Part shown: positions 22,388 to 33,803 of the stretch, piece by piece
Position numbering within the stretch: position 1 is the stretch's first letter
Layout of the letters: each line of letters begins with the position of its first letter
DNA from: Laburnicola sp. R22_1
Taxonomy: Eukaryota; Ascomycota; Dothideomycetes; Pleosporales; Didymosphaeriaceae
Direction of reading: 5' to 3'
Length of the DNA stretch: 64,000 nt
NCBI GenBank assembly: GCA_014281115.1
Contig: JACONQ010000003.1
Coordinates: forward strand, 3,844,001-3,908,000
Notes under the pieces: model-generated
The model's input: the letters and a program-made list of their open reading frames with translations, nothing else
Told to the model about the DNA's origin: nothing
The model's database searches: none
Position numbers and translations under genes: made by a program

Positions 22388-24191
22388 GTTATCTAGCCAC
22401 ACTAGTTATCTAGCCACTCTACTAAAATTGCGACGCGTCTTCTTATAATTCTTATAATATTCTCTACCTAGCGCGCCTAGTAGGCTTAAAAAGAAGGTAG
22501 GCTTACTCTTTTAAAGTAGGCCTATTAAACTAGCTAAAAATTAAGCTAGCGAAGGGTAGCTAAACTGTATAGTATCCCTTAGTCAACCCTCTAAGGCCGC
22601 GTTAATAGCTTCCTTCCACAAGCTGCTGCTAATATATAGAAATAAAAGCTATACTCTATAGAGAAGTAGTTTCTAGTAGATTAGATCCTAGACCTTAACT
22701 AATGCGGATTTCTGCCCCAGATTATCGACGTACAGCGAATAGTAGACAATCTACTCGCCGCGCGTAGCCAAGAGCCTCCTCCTTAGCCTATTAGTAAGAA
22801 CTAGATATCGCGCTTTATTAAAGCTTAGCCAAAGCTCTAGACAAAGTAGAATTGTAAGTTCTACTTACAGTGCACAAAATCTAAAGATCTAGTTATAATT
22901 TACACGTGGTTTAAACTTATAAAGGAGACACGTTAGTTATATAGTATCCTTAATATAGATATTGATAACTTTAATAAGACTAGATTTATAATAGGTATCG
23001 CTATAACGTTAAAAGTTATTATAAGCTTTAAGATAGTTAGCTAGGTAATAACTATATAACTAGGCAATTATAAGTAGGTAATAACAATTAAGGAGATTAA
23101 CGTAACTAGCTAGTCTATTCCACCCTTTATAATCCTACTTAGAAAGCTCTACTAAGCCTCCTAGTATTAAGGCCTCCTACCTAACTAGACTATCGCTGTT
23201 AGCGACAACAGCTAGATAACTAATAAGCTTAGCCTTAAGTGGGTAAAATACTTTTACTAACATATAGAGTCTTATATAGTAGGGACCTATTAACTACTTA
23301 TCCTTAATGGCTATAGTAGCCACGCAACGTCTAAGTTTAACTAGTACTATATAGACAACAAGATTATTACGCTCTATATGCTGCCGCATACGTTGTACCT
23401 TCTCTAGCCACTTAATATTACCTGCTTCTTGTCTCTTAAGCGTGCGTACAGACACTAGGTGTCTGAGCTTACGCGATAAAGCGTCTTCTATATTAATAAG
23501 TAGGACTTCCTACAGATATATCTAGGTATTAGAGAGATAGTCCTACTAGAGCAGAATATCTAGGCAGGCTTCTAAGCAATAGGGCTAGTCCTAGCTTGTC
23601 TAGAACGCGTCTTATTATCGCTAACAGTGGTTAGAACGCCGTCTCCACTAGGGACAGCAGCCAACGCTAAGGTTGCATAGACGGCAGAGACGCCGCATAC
23701 TACTACTTAGCTAGAGCAGTAGGCTTAACTTATCTAGGACCGCCTTAGTTGCTAATCCTAGAGCCCTACTACTTAGACTATCCGCTAGCTTATTAAAGAT
23801 TGTTAACTTGCAATAAATTTAGTAATAATTCTTATAGAGAAGAATAGGAAGCTTTAATAGGCTAGTTAGTACCAATAGTATAAGAAGTAATAGCGCTAAC
23901 AGTATATAGCCTGTGGAGGAGCTCTGTAGGCAGAGGAAAGTTAATTGCTTGCTATAGAGGCTAAAAGGGTGCTCTAGTAGGTAGAGTAGGCAGGGCAGCC
24001 AAGTAGGCCTTAAGCACTACTAACCTGCAGTAAGTACTATAAATAAGGGCATAAAAGGACTTAGTGTACTACTAGATAGCGCGCATCTAATAGATCTATT
24101 TTCTATATATTTTATTGTGTTGTTATAGAGCTATTGTAAGAGGTGTCGCGATTTTAGTGGGGTGGCCGGATGACTGGTGTGGCCGGATGAC
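22388..24191 (+). mobile_element. Pogo/Fot1-type DNA transposon, RIP-inactivated
   Basis: The element is about 1.8 kb and flanked by TA (22386-22387 and 24192-24193), as made by Tc1/mariner-pogo transposases. The inverted ends are about 47 bp. The right end, read inward, starts GTCATCCGGCCACACCAGTC and contains the 11-bp motif GTCATCCGGCC twice, 17 bp apart. The left end has the same layout with C-to-T changes (GTTATCTAGCC). The inside encodes a DDE_1 transposase full of stops. Confidence 0.8.
22590..24100 (+). pseudogene. Pogo-family DDE transposase, RIP-destroyed
   Basis: Reading through the stops gives recognisable blocks of the fungal DDE_1 (pogo) transposase: FLPQIIDVQRIVDNLLAARS, IDNFNKTRFIIGIA (the first catalytic Asp in FDET appears as N, a G-to-A change), LLILNGYSSHAT (second Asp of LLILDGHSSHAT also now N), LPHTLYLL*PLNITCF, and a C-terminal zinc-knuckle relic CSKYYK*GHKRT*C. 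Dozens of TAG stops sit where Gln or Trp is expected. It has no coding potential today. Confidence 0.8.
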
Positions 24192-24659
24192 TAGTAAGAC
24201 ACGTTTGGTGTTAGGGTCTTATGTAATCTAACCTAACCCTAACGCAACCTATACCCAAGGTCTGTGCGACCCCAACCCAACCCTATACCCAAGCTGGGTA
24301 CCCCGAACCCATTTACCAGCCTAGTTTAGCTTCTTACAGTTCTTTTTTTTTTTTTTGCGACTAAGGGGTTTCTAATAAAAATATTACAATAATAGCAGTT
24401 ATCCCTCCTGCTATTGTTAACACAGAAAAGCGTTTTAAGTAGCTCCTTATAAGTTATTATCGCCTGAAAAAGAAAAAAATTTCGGCCCCTCCACCAACAA
24501 AATCGTGTCGGTTGCAACGATTATCCCGACCCGATCCCGAAACATCTCCTAGGCAACTAGGCAATCCTCTCTTAAATACCGTCGGTGCCCACGATGCGTT
24601 GACTCGAGTTTTCTTCCTTCTAGGTTCAGATTGTAGCGTTCGTTGGGTAGCAAAGGAGT

Positions 24660-26440
24660 ATGCGGGACGATATCACATCCACGGAGGACGCTCCTGCGGA
24701 CGAGAATGAGCTGGAATATGCATCGGGACGCAAGGCGTCGGTCTCACCCACAGAACACGATGTTGTTCACTCCAAGGGACATGCGCTAGAGCTGGCGCGC
24801 ACAAAATCGATAGCAGAGACGATGTCCTTGCCACGCGAAATCATCTTCGTAGCCATCGTCTGCAGCGCCCAGTTACTAACACGTGAGTTTACCTTTCCCC
24901 AGAAATTCCCCTTCCTAGCTCTCCCTACTCATTTTAGAGGATGATTTTTCTAACAACATCACAGAAGCTGGTCTCGGAAATGTCCAAGCCCTCGTCCACG
25001 TCATCGGCGACCACTTCCACCTCTCTGACGCCCAACTCCCCTGGCTCATTGCAGGCTACTCCCTCACGGTGGGCACCTTCATCCTCGTCTTCGGCCGCTT
25101 CGGAGACGTCTTCGGCTACAAGCGCATGCTCCTCATCGGCTTCAGCTGGATGGCCCTCTGGTCCCTCGTTCTCGGCTGCGCTGTTTATTCCAACCACGTC
25201 CTCTTCACCTTTGCCCGTGTCTTTCAGGGAATCGGGCCCGCCATCATGCTGCCCAATGCGCTTGCTCTGTTCGGCGCCACGTATGCGCCTGGACGGCGGA
25301 AAGCCATGGTATTTGCGATTTTTGGCGCTTGTGCGCCCACGGGAGGCATCCTTGGGAGTGCGTTTGCAGCACTGTTTAATCTTGGGTGGTGGCCGTGGAC
25401 GTTTTGGGCGTTTGCGATTTATCTGGTGATTCTCACTGTGGCTGGGGCGTTTATGATTCCCGAGCCGCCGAAGAAGACGCGCTTTGCGCATATGCCTGCG
25501 AAGGAGCAGATTCAGAATCTAGATCTACCTGGGGCGGCAGTAGGCGTTGCATCTCTCGTACGTCTCCCTACCAAGCTTAGTCCCGCATGGGAAGTAGAAT
25601 ATTAACAAAACGGCACAGGTCCTCTTCAACTTCGCATGGAACCAAGCCCCCCTCGCCGGCTGGCCCACACCCTACGTCTACACCAGCCTCATCCTCTCTC
25701 TCCTCCTCCTCCCCCTCTTCTTCTACATCGAGCTCCGCCTCTCGCCCAACCCCCTCATCCCCTTCGCCGCTCTCACCCCCGACGTAGCCTTCGTCCTCGC
25801 ATGCATCGGCTGCGGCTGGTCCTGCTTCGGCATCTGGTACTTCTACACATGGCAATTCGCCCAACTACTCCAAGGCGCCTCGCCGCTCCTCGTATCAGCG
25901 TACATGGCGCCTGTCGTCCCGAGCGGCATCGCCGCAGCCATTGTCACCGGCCTCGTTATCCATAAACTCGGGCCGCCGCCCGTTATGATGATCGCGCTGA
26001 GCTGCTTCACCCTCGGCACCGTGCTCATCATGACCTGTCCCGTAGACCAGACGTACTGGGGGCAGTTTTTCGTCAGCATGGTAGTCACGCCGTGGGGCAT
26101 GGATATGTCGTTTCCAGCCGCGACGCTTATTCTGTCCGACGCGGTGACGAAAGAACATCAGGGGATTGCGGCCAGTCTTGTTAATACGGTGGTCAATTAC
26201 TCGATTTCGCTGGGGTTGGGGTTTGCGGGGACGGTTGAGGTGTATGTGAGGAAGGGGGGTGAGTCGCCGGAAGATTTGCTTAGGGGTTATAGGGCGGCGT
26301 GGTATATGGCTGTTGGGTTGTCGGGGATGGGGCTGGTGGTTAGTGGGGTTTTTTGTGTGAAGTGTTGGGTTAGGGAGAGGGAGAGTGGGAGAAACGGGCG
26401 GGTGGGGAGTGGGTTGGGAGATGAGGAGAAGGAGGGGTAG
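24660..26440 (+). CDS. MFS transporter, DHA2-like (14-TM drug:H+ antiporter type)
   Basis: Exons are 24660-24882, 24965-25557 and 25619-26440 (introns 82 and 61 nt), total 1638 nt, 545 aa. The first 55 residues are a hydrophilic acidic tail. The first TM segment ends in CSAQLLTQAGLGN, spliced exactly at the intron. MFS motif A is GRFGDVFGYKRML, and the motif-C-like FGACAPTGGILGS marks an antiporter. Further TM segments follow up to about residue 520, then a short Arg/Gly/Glu-rich tail, giving roughly 14 segments. Such proteins sit in the plasma or vacuolar membrane and export drugs, toxins or metabolites against protons. The substrate cannot be told from the sequence. It lies right beside the RIP island. 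Confidence 0.87.
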
Positions 26441-27309
26441 GGGTTCTTGTGGCATACATTAGAATTACATGTTTATCATTACTGCTATAAGATTGACACT
26501 GACGGTATGGTTTTGATATGGTTTTGATACCCGTGGACCCGACTGTATAGTATCACGTGCCAACCACGTGACAACTCCAGCACCAGCTCCACAAGTGCAG
26601 GGCTCCAACGACACCATCTACATGACAAAAATACCAAACAAACAACCCCTTCGGCATGCCGACATCTTCAACTCCCGCACCCACCCCCAACCCTCATTAC
26701 CGGCCCAGCACAGCCTCGCGCTCCCCGCCAGCACGACCCCCACCCGGGCCTCGCGCCTTCACCACCCACGCCCGAAGCGCATACCCGCACGCACGCACCG
26801 CGTTCCCAACAACCGGCTGCAGCTCTCGCAACCCAAGCTTTCCCTCCCGCTCACCTTGTCCGACCGGATTCTTAAGCAGCGCGCCGAAAGAGCTTATTCC
26901 GAGGACGTACGGGGGCGCTGAAAGCGGCTAGCGCGGGGTGTTTGTCGCTCGGTGTTCGCGTTGTTGAGGGCTGTAGAGGAGCGACCGGATGTTGGGTGCG
27001 TTGCTTCCGGGTGCGAAGGGGGTTCGTTAGAGTGCTTATGTGTGCTTATGTAATTGCTAGGTGGTGGGTGCTCGCTTTCCCGGCGGGGAGGAACGGCGCA
27101 GGTTGGAGCGTGAGCATGGAGGTATGTATAAAGCGCAGAGTCCTCCGCGATCGGGTTCTTTCCGTATAAACAGCAAATAACTCACTCACTCCCCTGGTCT
27201 ACAAGGATATCGACCTCGCACTTACGTTCCCTACAGCGACCCAGCACACTGCATTGGAATACCGCCGTCGCCCGAACCAAACAACCCGCACGTGACAACC
27301 CCATTCACC
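26441..27309. other. Intergenic region
   Basis: It contains the MFS 3' end and the promoter of the next gene. Two CACGTG E-box cores lie near 26550-26570. An ATG-started Ser/Pro-rich frame of 91 codons (26656-26931) shows no conserved features and is not called. Confidence 0.4.
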
Positions 27310-28272
27310 ATGGCCGTCCACGCCGCCGTCGTCCAAGCATGGGGCTCTGCCCCCATCCACTCCACCATCGACCTCCCCGCCCCCACCTCCTCCCAAGTCC
27401 GCGTCAAAGTGCTCAGCGCAGGCGTGCACACCTTCGTGCGCGCCCGCGCCTCAGGAACGCACTTCTCCATGGCGGGCAAAACCCCGCCCCAAGTCCCAGG
27501 CACCGACGGCGTAGGCATCGACACCTCGACCAACCAGCTCGTCTACTTCAACGCCCTCCTGTCGCCGACGGGCTCCCTCGCGTAAGAAATAAACATCGGG
27601 AAGAAAGACATCTTCCCGCTGCCTGCGGGCGCAGACGTCGACACGGTCGCCGTGCTGGTCAACCCGGCCATGAGCTCCTGGATGGCACTTACCGCGCGTG
27701 CAGGCGTCACGCCCGGCAGCGGCGTCAAGGTCGCTATTGTCGGCGCGACGGGCGTGAGCGGCCAAGCAGCCGTGCAGATCAGCAAAGCGTTTGGCGCAAG
27801 CGACCTCGTCGCCATCGGCAAGGCTGGAGAGAAACTCGACAAGACAAAGGAGCTGGGCGCTACGGCGCTCATCCCCCTTGCTGCGAGCAGCCCAGCCGAC
27901 ACGGACTTTGCCGCCGCCGCAGACGTAGACGTCGTGCTGGACTATCTCTGGGGCGACGTCTCGCAGGCTGCTATGGCAGGCATCGTCAAGGCGCGGAAGA
28001 ACGCCGGCCAGCGGCTTACGTGGGTGGAGATTGGGTCGCTGGCGGGCGAGACGCAGGAGGTGCCGGCGAGTCTGCTGCGGCAGGCGAATGTCGCGTTGGT
28101 GGGGTGTGCGCCGGGGAGTTGGTCGTTTCCCGAGTTGTATGCACAGATGCCTGCGATGTTGGAGGCGATTGTGAAGGGGGGGTTGAAGGCGGAGTTTGCG
28201 GTTAAGAAGTTGGAGGATGTGGAGAGGTGGTGGAGTGAGACGGGTAGTGCGAGGCCGGTTGTGAAGCCTTAG
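27310..28272 (+). pseudogene. MDR quinone oxidoreductase-like gene with one premature stop
   Basis: One frame of 320 codons runs from ATG 27310 to TAG at 28270-28272 with a single TAA at 27583-27585. Upstream: MAVHAAVVQAWGSAPIHSTI, the GroES-like half (VKVLSAGVHTFVRARASG, PGTDGVG). Downstream: EINIGKKDIFPLPAGADVDT, the Rossmann motif VAIVGATGVSGQAAVQISKAFGA, then DVVLDYLWG. The stop falls between SLA and EINI, where relatives have Glu or Tyr, so a one-base change is the simplest cause. Homology is in the same frame on both sides, and no plausible intron removes the stop. It would be an NADPH-dependent quinone or alcohol oxidoreductase. Either a recent nonsense allele or a sequencing error. 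Confidence 0.8.
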
Positions 28273-29271
28273 GGGTGCGTGGGTGGGTTTGATGCGGGTA
28301 TGGGTGGATTCATCATCGGGTTGGGAATGAGGGGTGTCGACGGTGTTTTTTTCTCAGCGATTCATAGTACAATGAACTTTTGAATTAGCATGACTTGTTT
28401 ACATGCTTTTTTTTTTCTGTAGCGGATGCCGATGCCGAACCTCTATCCTATTGCTGAACAAGGCTTAATGAGAAAGTCTTCTACGTGTAGAAGGAGCTGT
28501 GCATTCGTAACCAGGTTCTGGGCGCTTGTTGCTGTATGCGATGGTGTCCGCGGCGGGATCTAAGAGCCTGGCAATGGCACCCGTTATGTCGGATCGGGAG
28601 GCAACTGATGCTCTTCTGGGGTGGCTTCTTCGACCTGGCTTTTGCGAAAGTATGGTATTCTGCCATGTTCCTATTCGACATGCTTCCCATGCCGGGGTAA
28701 GCGGCGGAGAGAGCTGGTGTGATTTGCATAGTGGACAGATGGGACGATGGTGGGTTGTCCAGAATTCGAATCTGGTTCGCAGCTATCATTGTAGTTCTTT
28801 TCAGTGGCTAGGTGTTGCTTGAGGAACGTCGGACTTCACCCTTCGACTTCAGTTCGTTTTGAACGTTGTACTGCGCGCTAACATCTATGTCTGCGATCAG
28901 TAGCCAATTCATGAATCCGGTACTACGTGGGAGCCTGGTGGTGGTGCAAATACGAATAAATCGGATGCGTTGAGATGTGTTATATCCACGCCGTGGCTGC
29001 CTTCCCAAGTTCTAAATTGGAACGGGCACAATGCATACGGGGCAGATAATATCACATGGGAGTGTCACGGCCACTGGATGAGGTGGCACAGTGGTGCAAG
29101 ATGCGGGGCTACACTTAGTTCCATTATGTAAGCGTCTGGCTATATATCATTATCGACCACGTCACCGCGGAAGTGATTTCCTTCCAAACCCACCCTTCAA
29201 CACAGCAGAAAAGCGACGATAACAACAAAAATAGCCTTGTGGTCTCACCCGTGCTAGATCAAGCAAGCACG
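28273..29271. other. Intergenic region before the split F-box gene
   Basis: No supported gene. The short frames here match no family. The last 100 bases are likely the promoter and leader of the F-box gene whose ATG is at 29272. Confidence 0.4.
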
Positions 29272-29293
29272 ATGACAAGCATCCTCGACCTGC

Positions 29294-29301
29294 CTAACGA
29301 G
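29294..29301. repeat. Target-site duplication CTAACGAG, left copy
   Basis: CTAACGAG at 29294-29301 recurs at 32501-32508, directly flanking the hAT element. It encodes part of P-N-E in the F-box. Confidence 0.95.
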
Positions 29302-32300
29302 CACAGTTGTCAACAATCAAGTCAATCAACTTAGCAGCGTCGGCTTGATTTGGCTTGATTAGCGCAATCGAAGCAGTGAATTGAATTGATTGGATTGCTA
29401 TAGAGGCTCGATTGGCTTGATTGATTAGTTTGATTGAGTATTTTAGCGTTGCAAGAGAACGCTATAGCACAAAATTAGTATGTGTCTGTCCCCCAGTCTC
29501 TTATTGAGTACTCAGAGTCCATCTCATCGTCAGTAAACGCTGCCGTTTCCGCTCCAGTTGGAGGTGAAAAACCTGCCCGAATCTAGCCGCGCAGCGACTG
29601 AAGAGCTGCCAGTAAGTGAGTACTTATCTTGCGCCGTTTTGGCTCAAGTAGATCGCTAAGCTCGCTGAACATACGCTCACAATCGCAGCTAGAGGCAGGG
29701 ATAGTAAGCACGTCGATAGCCAACTGCGCGAGGTTAGGGTACGATGGCTTAAGCCGTAACCAGTACGCGACCGGAGACTCCGCAATATTGCTAAAGTAGT
29801 ACTCTCGCGTCCACCGTGGCTCATAATTGCGCCAATTCTCGTACTCATCGCTAACAGCGTCTCCGCCAGCCAGTTCAGCGTTGACGACAGCGTCTATAGC
29901 GTCGTCGATAGAGCTATCCGCCGCTGCTTTTAGGCGCCGTAAAGGCAGCTCCTGTGGCTTGTAACTGGCCCAAATCCGCAAGAAGCCAGCGTGACACTTA
30001 GCCAGCAGCTCGCTCTTATCTACCCACGCATTCTTACAGTATGTTTTGTAGTACGGGTGGAGGAGTGTGGCGATATAATAGTACGGCGAGTCTGCGATTT
30101 TGCGGTGATATTCATCTAGCTTATTCCAGCCAGCGCGTACGTTGATCGCGAGATGGTCTTCAGGTGCATCGTGGGCTTCGTAGTCGACTGATTCAAACGC
30201 CGTGGCGATGCCATCGTAGGTGTTCAGTAAGTATTCGAACACTGGGATAACCTCGTGGCTTGCGCCAAACCTGCCAGACTTGCCTCTGCCTTCAAGCCGC
30301 TGTGTGGCGAGCTTTAGCGGCCGAAGTACTTGCAAGTAGTCAGTAAGTACCTGCCAATCGGCTGCAGTTAGCCCGTCAGAGCGCATCCATGAAGGTACGT
30401 TAGTTGCGCAGGGCTTGCCTCGGCTTGCCTGGAGGTCATCCCTGGCGGCTTGATGGCGGATGTGGTAGCTGATGTAGAGGTGGAGCGGCTCGCGGAGCTC
30501 AACTGCGCGCTGGATGGTGGCTTCGTAGCTATTCCAGCGAGTGACAACGGGCTTGATGGGTACCTTGATCTTGCGCTGCAGCTCCACTGGCAGGCTGTTG
30601 TTAACGCGACGCTGGTAATCGTCGAGCAAATCGTACTGCTGTGGTGTTTTGATGTAGTTGATAACTGCAAAAAGTACGCCTATAGGTCCTTCGCGGCGCC
30701 AAGCCTCCATAAACGCTGCCTTATCCGCCGCTGCAGCTGGAGCGTTATTGTAGCTCTCTTTATCGCGCCCGAATATTACTTGTTGCCCGACCAGGTTAAG
30801 TATGTGGCAGCCGCAACGTAGGCGTACGTCGCTGGCGTTTTGGTTGTAAATTTCTGCTAACTTGCCTACAGCGACGTTATTGGGGGCGGCGTTATTGAGT
30901 ATGTAGCAGCCCAGCTGGATGCCGCGTACTCCAAACTGCCGCAGAATTTGCGCTACGACTTCACCCATCTTCTCGCCAGTATGGCGACCTGTGAGCTGCG
31001 GCAGCGCTAATGGTAGGTCTCGCACAGTGCCAGAATCGTCGGCAAAGTGAGCCACAACACTAAGGAAGCCGCGATGGCCGCCTTGGGCTGTCCAGCCGTC
31101 GAAGCTTATGTGGATCTTGCTAACAGCGTTAGACAAGGCCTTAGCAACCTGCGGCTGCATGAACGCGTAAACCTTTATCACGAACCTCGACACGCTATTG
31201 TGCGACGCCCACAGCGCGCGCGCTGCCTCTGGATTTGCAAACTCAATTATCTGCCTGAACTCCGGCGTCTTAAACTCGCGCAATGGGTGGTTATTGCTTA
31301 TAAGCCACGACACGGCAGCTATCTGGAAGCCCTGGACATTAAAGTTGCCCATAGTGTTGGCTATCGCGCGCGCCGGCTGCTGCCCGTGGGTAAGCATTTG
31401 GCGCAGGGAACGCTGCCCGTTGGCTATAACTGGCGCCTTAACTTCGCCGTTGATAGTGATACGATGAGCTGTGAGTAAGTGGTTGGCGGCAGAAGTAGTC
31501 GCGTTGGTAACGTCGTACTTGCCACTGCCTTGCGCGCGCCGTTGATAACATATATGGCAGATAAAGAAGACGCGATGAGGCGGCAGCTCAGTAACTGTAC
31601 GGTACCCATGGCGATAAACCCAACTCTTCTTGCGCGATGATTGCGCCAACGGCTTCATCAACCCAGGCAATCGCCGCCAATCGAGCCCTGTAAAGTCATC
31701 GGCAAGCCCGTCAAACAGCGCGCCAACACTATTGCCAGGCTCACTAAAAGCCTCTGTGGCGGCTACAGACCCCTCCTCCAGCGCCAACAACGCGCTGGCC
31801 GGCCGATTATCGCGTACTTGAGTCTCCTATGGCGCCTCCTCCAGCGCTGGAGAGGCTGGCAACAGCGGGTCGATAGGCGGAGAAGCCTGTGGCAATGGCG
31901 ACAATGGGGGCTTAATTGGTGATAACAGCCGCTGGGATGGCTGCGATAGTCGCTGAGTTGGCTGCGATGGTCGCTGAGTTGGCTGCGATGGCTGGGTTGG
32001 GGGCGGCGTGAGCTGCCTCTGGCTCTCTAACAGCCGCTGGGTGGGCTTATGGCGACGTTTGGCTGGCAGTTTGGCTGCTTCAGTTGCCTTAACACCACGT
32101 TTGGGCGCGCGATTGCTTACTTTTGGGGGCATAGTGATAGAATAACGCGTACAAAGTAAGCCAAAAGATGGGATAAGACAGCAATCGACGCGCCGAAACG
32201 CATTAAGTACGCGCGATAGATGGCTGGGAGCCGCTAACTAGTACAGGAAAGTAGGCCGATTGGCAGCTACAAACACCAGAAAAGTACGCGATAACCCATC

Positions 32301-32500
32301 GCCAGCTGCCTCTACAACCTCACTTTTTCCGCAGCTGTCAGCCAAGCGAGCGAGCAATCAAGTCAATTCACCCAATCTGACAGTCTATCGCAGCTTGAAT
32401 TGCTTGATAAAATACGCCTGCGAGCTTGAATTGGTTGACTTGCTTATTTCCAATCAAGTCAATCAAGCTTATCAAGCCAGCTTGCTTGTTGACAATAGTG
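29302..32500 (-). mobile_element. hAT transposon (hAT-1), 3.2 kb
   Basis: It is bounded by the 8-bp duplication CTAACGAG. The inverted ends are short: CACAGTTGTCAACAA on the left and, read inward from the right, CACTATTGTCAACAA. Both subterminal regions (29304-29440 and 32330-32490) carry many copies of TTGATT/AATCAA, as expected for hAT transposase-binding repeats. One transposase gene fills the middle on the minus strand. Confidence 0.93.
29583..32132 (-). pseudogene. hAT transposase, nearly intact
   Basis: The frame runs from ATG at 32132 (MPPKVSNRAPKRG) to a stop at 29583, 849 codons, with a single TAG at 31827-31829 (codon 102). A Pro/Gln-rich N-terminus is followed by a BED-type zinc finger (FFICHICYQRR...HLLTAH), the RNase H-like core starting ISFDGWT (first catalytic Asp), the RW motif KPVVTRWNSY, and the C-terminal dimerisation block TIPASSCDCERMFSELSDL. 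The second catalytic position, normally LDNA, reads LNNA (Asp to Asn, a G-to-A change). Both defects are of RIP type and suggest the copy cannot act now. No ATG soon after the stop restores the N-terminus. Confidence 0.9.
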
Positions 32501-33803
32501 CTAACGAGCTTCTGGTTCACGCGATATCTTACCTGGAACATGACAGAGGTACCCTTCTCGGCTTGTCCTTGGCCTGTCGGAGTTTTGCACATCTTACTCC
32601 CGAATTCGTGTTCCGTCATATCGAAGACAACGTCGAAACCTGGGATGACATGTCCGTTGATAAGAAAGCGCACAGCCCCGACAGGAAGCGCCGTCTGATT
32701 CGAGACGACATGGAAAAATGCTATGACGTTTCCATTGAAAAGCAAGCCATCGATAAATTAGCACAGAGCCTCGACAGGAAGCACCGCCTGCTTCAACGCA
32801 GCTTTTCCTCCAATCCCAAGCTTCGCGAGTATGTAAGAAGCTGTGGAGTCTGGGGCATGGAGGCCATTGCATACTGCGCGCGAAATTCAGTTTTCGTTTC
32901 GAAGGAGGATCTCGAACTCCTGGAATGTTTGCCTAACGTTACTGAGCTATACGTTCATTTTCATGGAAGTCTTGATCATAGCGAACCACGCACTGGTCGG
33001 GAGCTTTTTGGTTCCCCCAAGCTTCGACAAATAACGACACTTACGATTACGGGACCCCCTTATATCACAATGATGGAAGCATACATGAAGCTTCCCTGTC
33101 TCAATCGGCTACGCATTATCTCATTCGAGCCCCCAAATTCCTCGCCACCCCGGGCTGGACCCTTCCGAATCCCTCGCTATGCCGTTTCCCTGCCGATCAT
33201 CAAACTCTTCAGTGGCACCGAAGCGCTGCAGACAGCTCGGAAGAGGCTGAGGACTCTCCAGATTACTGGGCCCTGTCATGCACATCTCGGTACCGGCACC
33301 AGTCTACACAACTTACATCGTCTCGACATGCTCACTGATCTGAAAATCAGTGGACACTTCATTTTCCCAAAAGACAGACCTGCCAAGGAAAGGATCATCA
33401 CGAACCTACTGCCCAGCAGCCTTGAGACGCTACATGTAAGCCAGAACAGCCAAGCCACAATGTACAAGTATGCTAATTAGCCACACAGATAGAGTGTTCA
33501 CCTCGGGCGAGCATCCTTGATGGCTTCCTTGTGAAGCGTTTTACGAGTCCTCCTGGCGACTTCACCGTTGCTTTCGATCACTATTCCTGGATATTTCAAT
33601 TCCCGCGGGCTAAGTCGACGAATTTACCGAAGCTTCGACATTTGCGCTTGACGGACCGGGCGCCGCCACTGGACTACAAGCTCGTGAGCTGGAAGCCGCC
33701 ACAGGATTTGGCAGATGAGTTTGAAGGCGCCGAAGTCGAATTCACAATTCAAGTTGGTCTTCGAATCCGCATGGGATATCCCGTGCCCCTCATACCAGTG
33801 TGA

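Larger units (their letters stand above)
21780..24530. mobile_element. RIP-decayed AT-rich repeat island
   Basis: The island is strongly AT-rich with many TA dinucleotides and hardly any intact frames. It contains, in order, a mutated copy of the left part of the 14.5-kb repeat (21994-22076), an inverted repeat made of TTAGGTT/TTAGGG-like units (22103-22260), a pogo-type transposon (22388-24191), more AACCTAACCC-like sequence, and the right part of the 14.5-kb repeat (24440-24522). This is best read as an old repeat that received later insertions and was then hit by RIP. Confidence 0.75.
29272..33803 (+). pseudogene. F-box protein gene split by a hAT insertion
   Basis: Codons 1-10 (MTSILDLPNE) lie at 29272-29301. 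The reading resumes at 32509 with LLVHAISYLEHDRGTLLGLSLACRSF, in frame, once the transposon and one copy of its 8-bp target duplication are removed. The second exon part ends at 33435, an intron follows (GTAAGC...CACAG, 33436-33488), and the last exon is 33489-33803. The restored length would be 423 aa. Residues 5-40 (LPNELLxxIxxYLExDRGTLLxLSLACRSF) fit an F-box, the Skp1-binding part of SCF ubiquitin ligases. The rest has leucine-rich substrate-side features (LTTLTITGP, LKLRHLRL). Apart from the insertion no stop or frameshift was found, so the disruption is probably young. Confidence 0.88.

Noticed and set aside
26656..26931. 91-codon Ser/Pro-rich frame.
   Set aside because: Low-complexity composition and no conserved motif; overlaps other frames of similar kind.
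28748..28785. tRNA-like T-arm (CCAGAATTCGAATCTGG).
   Set aside because: No matching acceptor, D-arm or anticodon arm at the right distances; it is a small chance palindrome.
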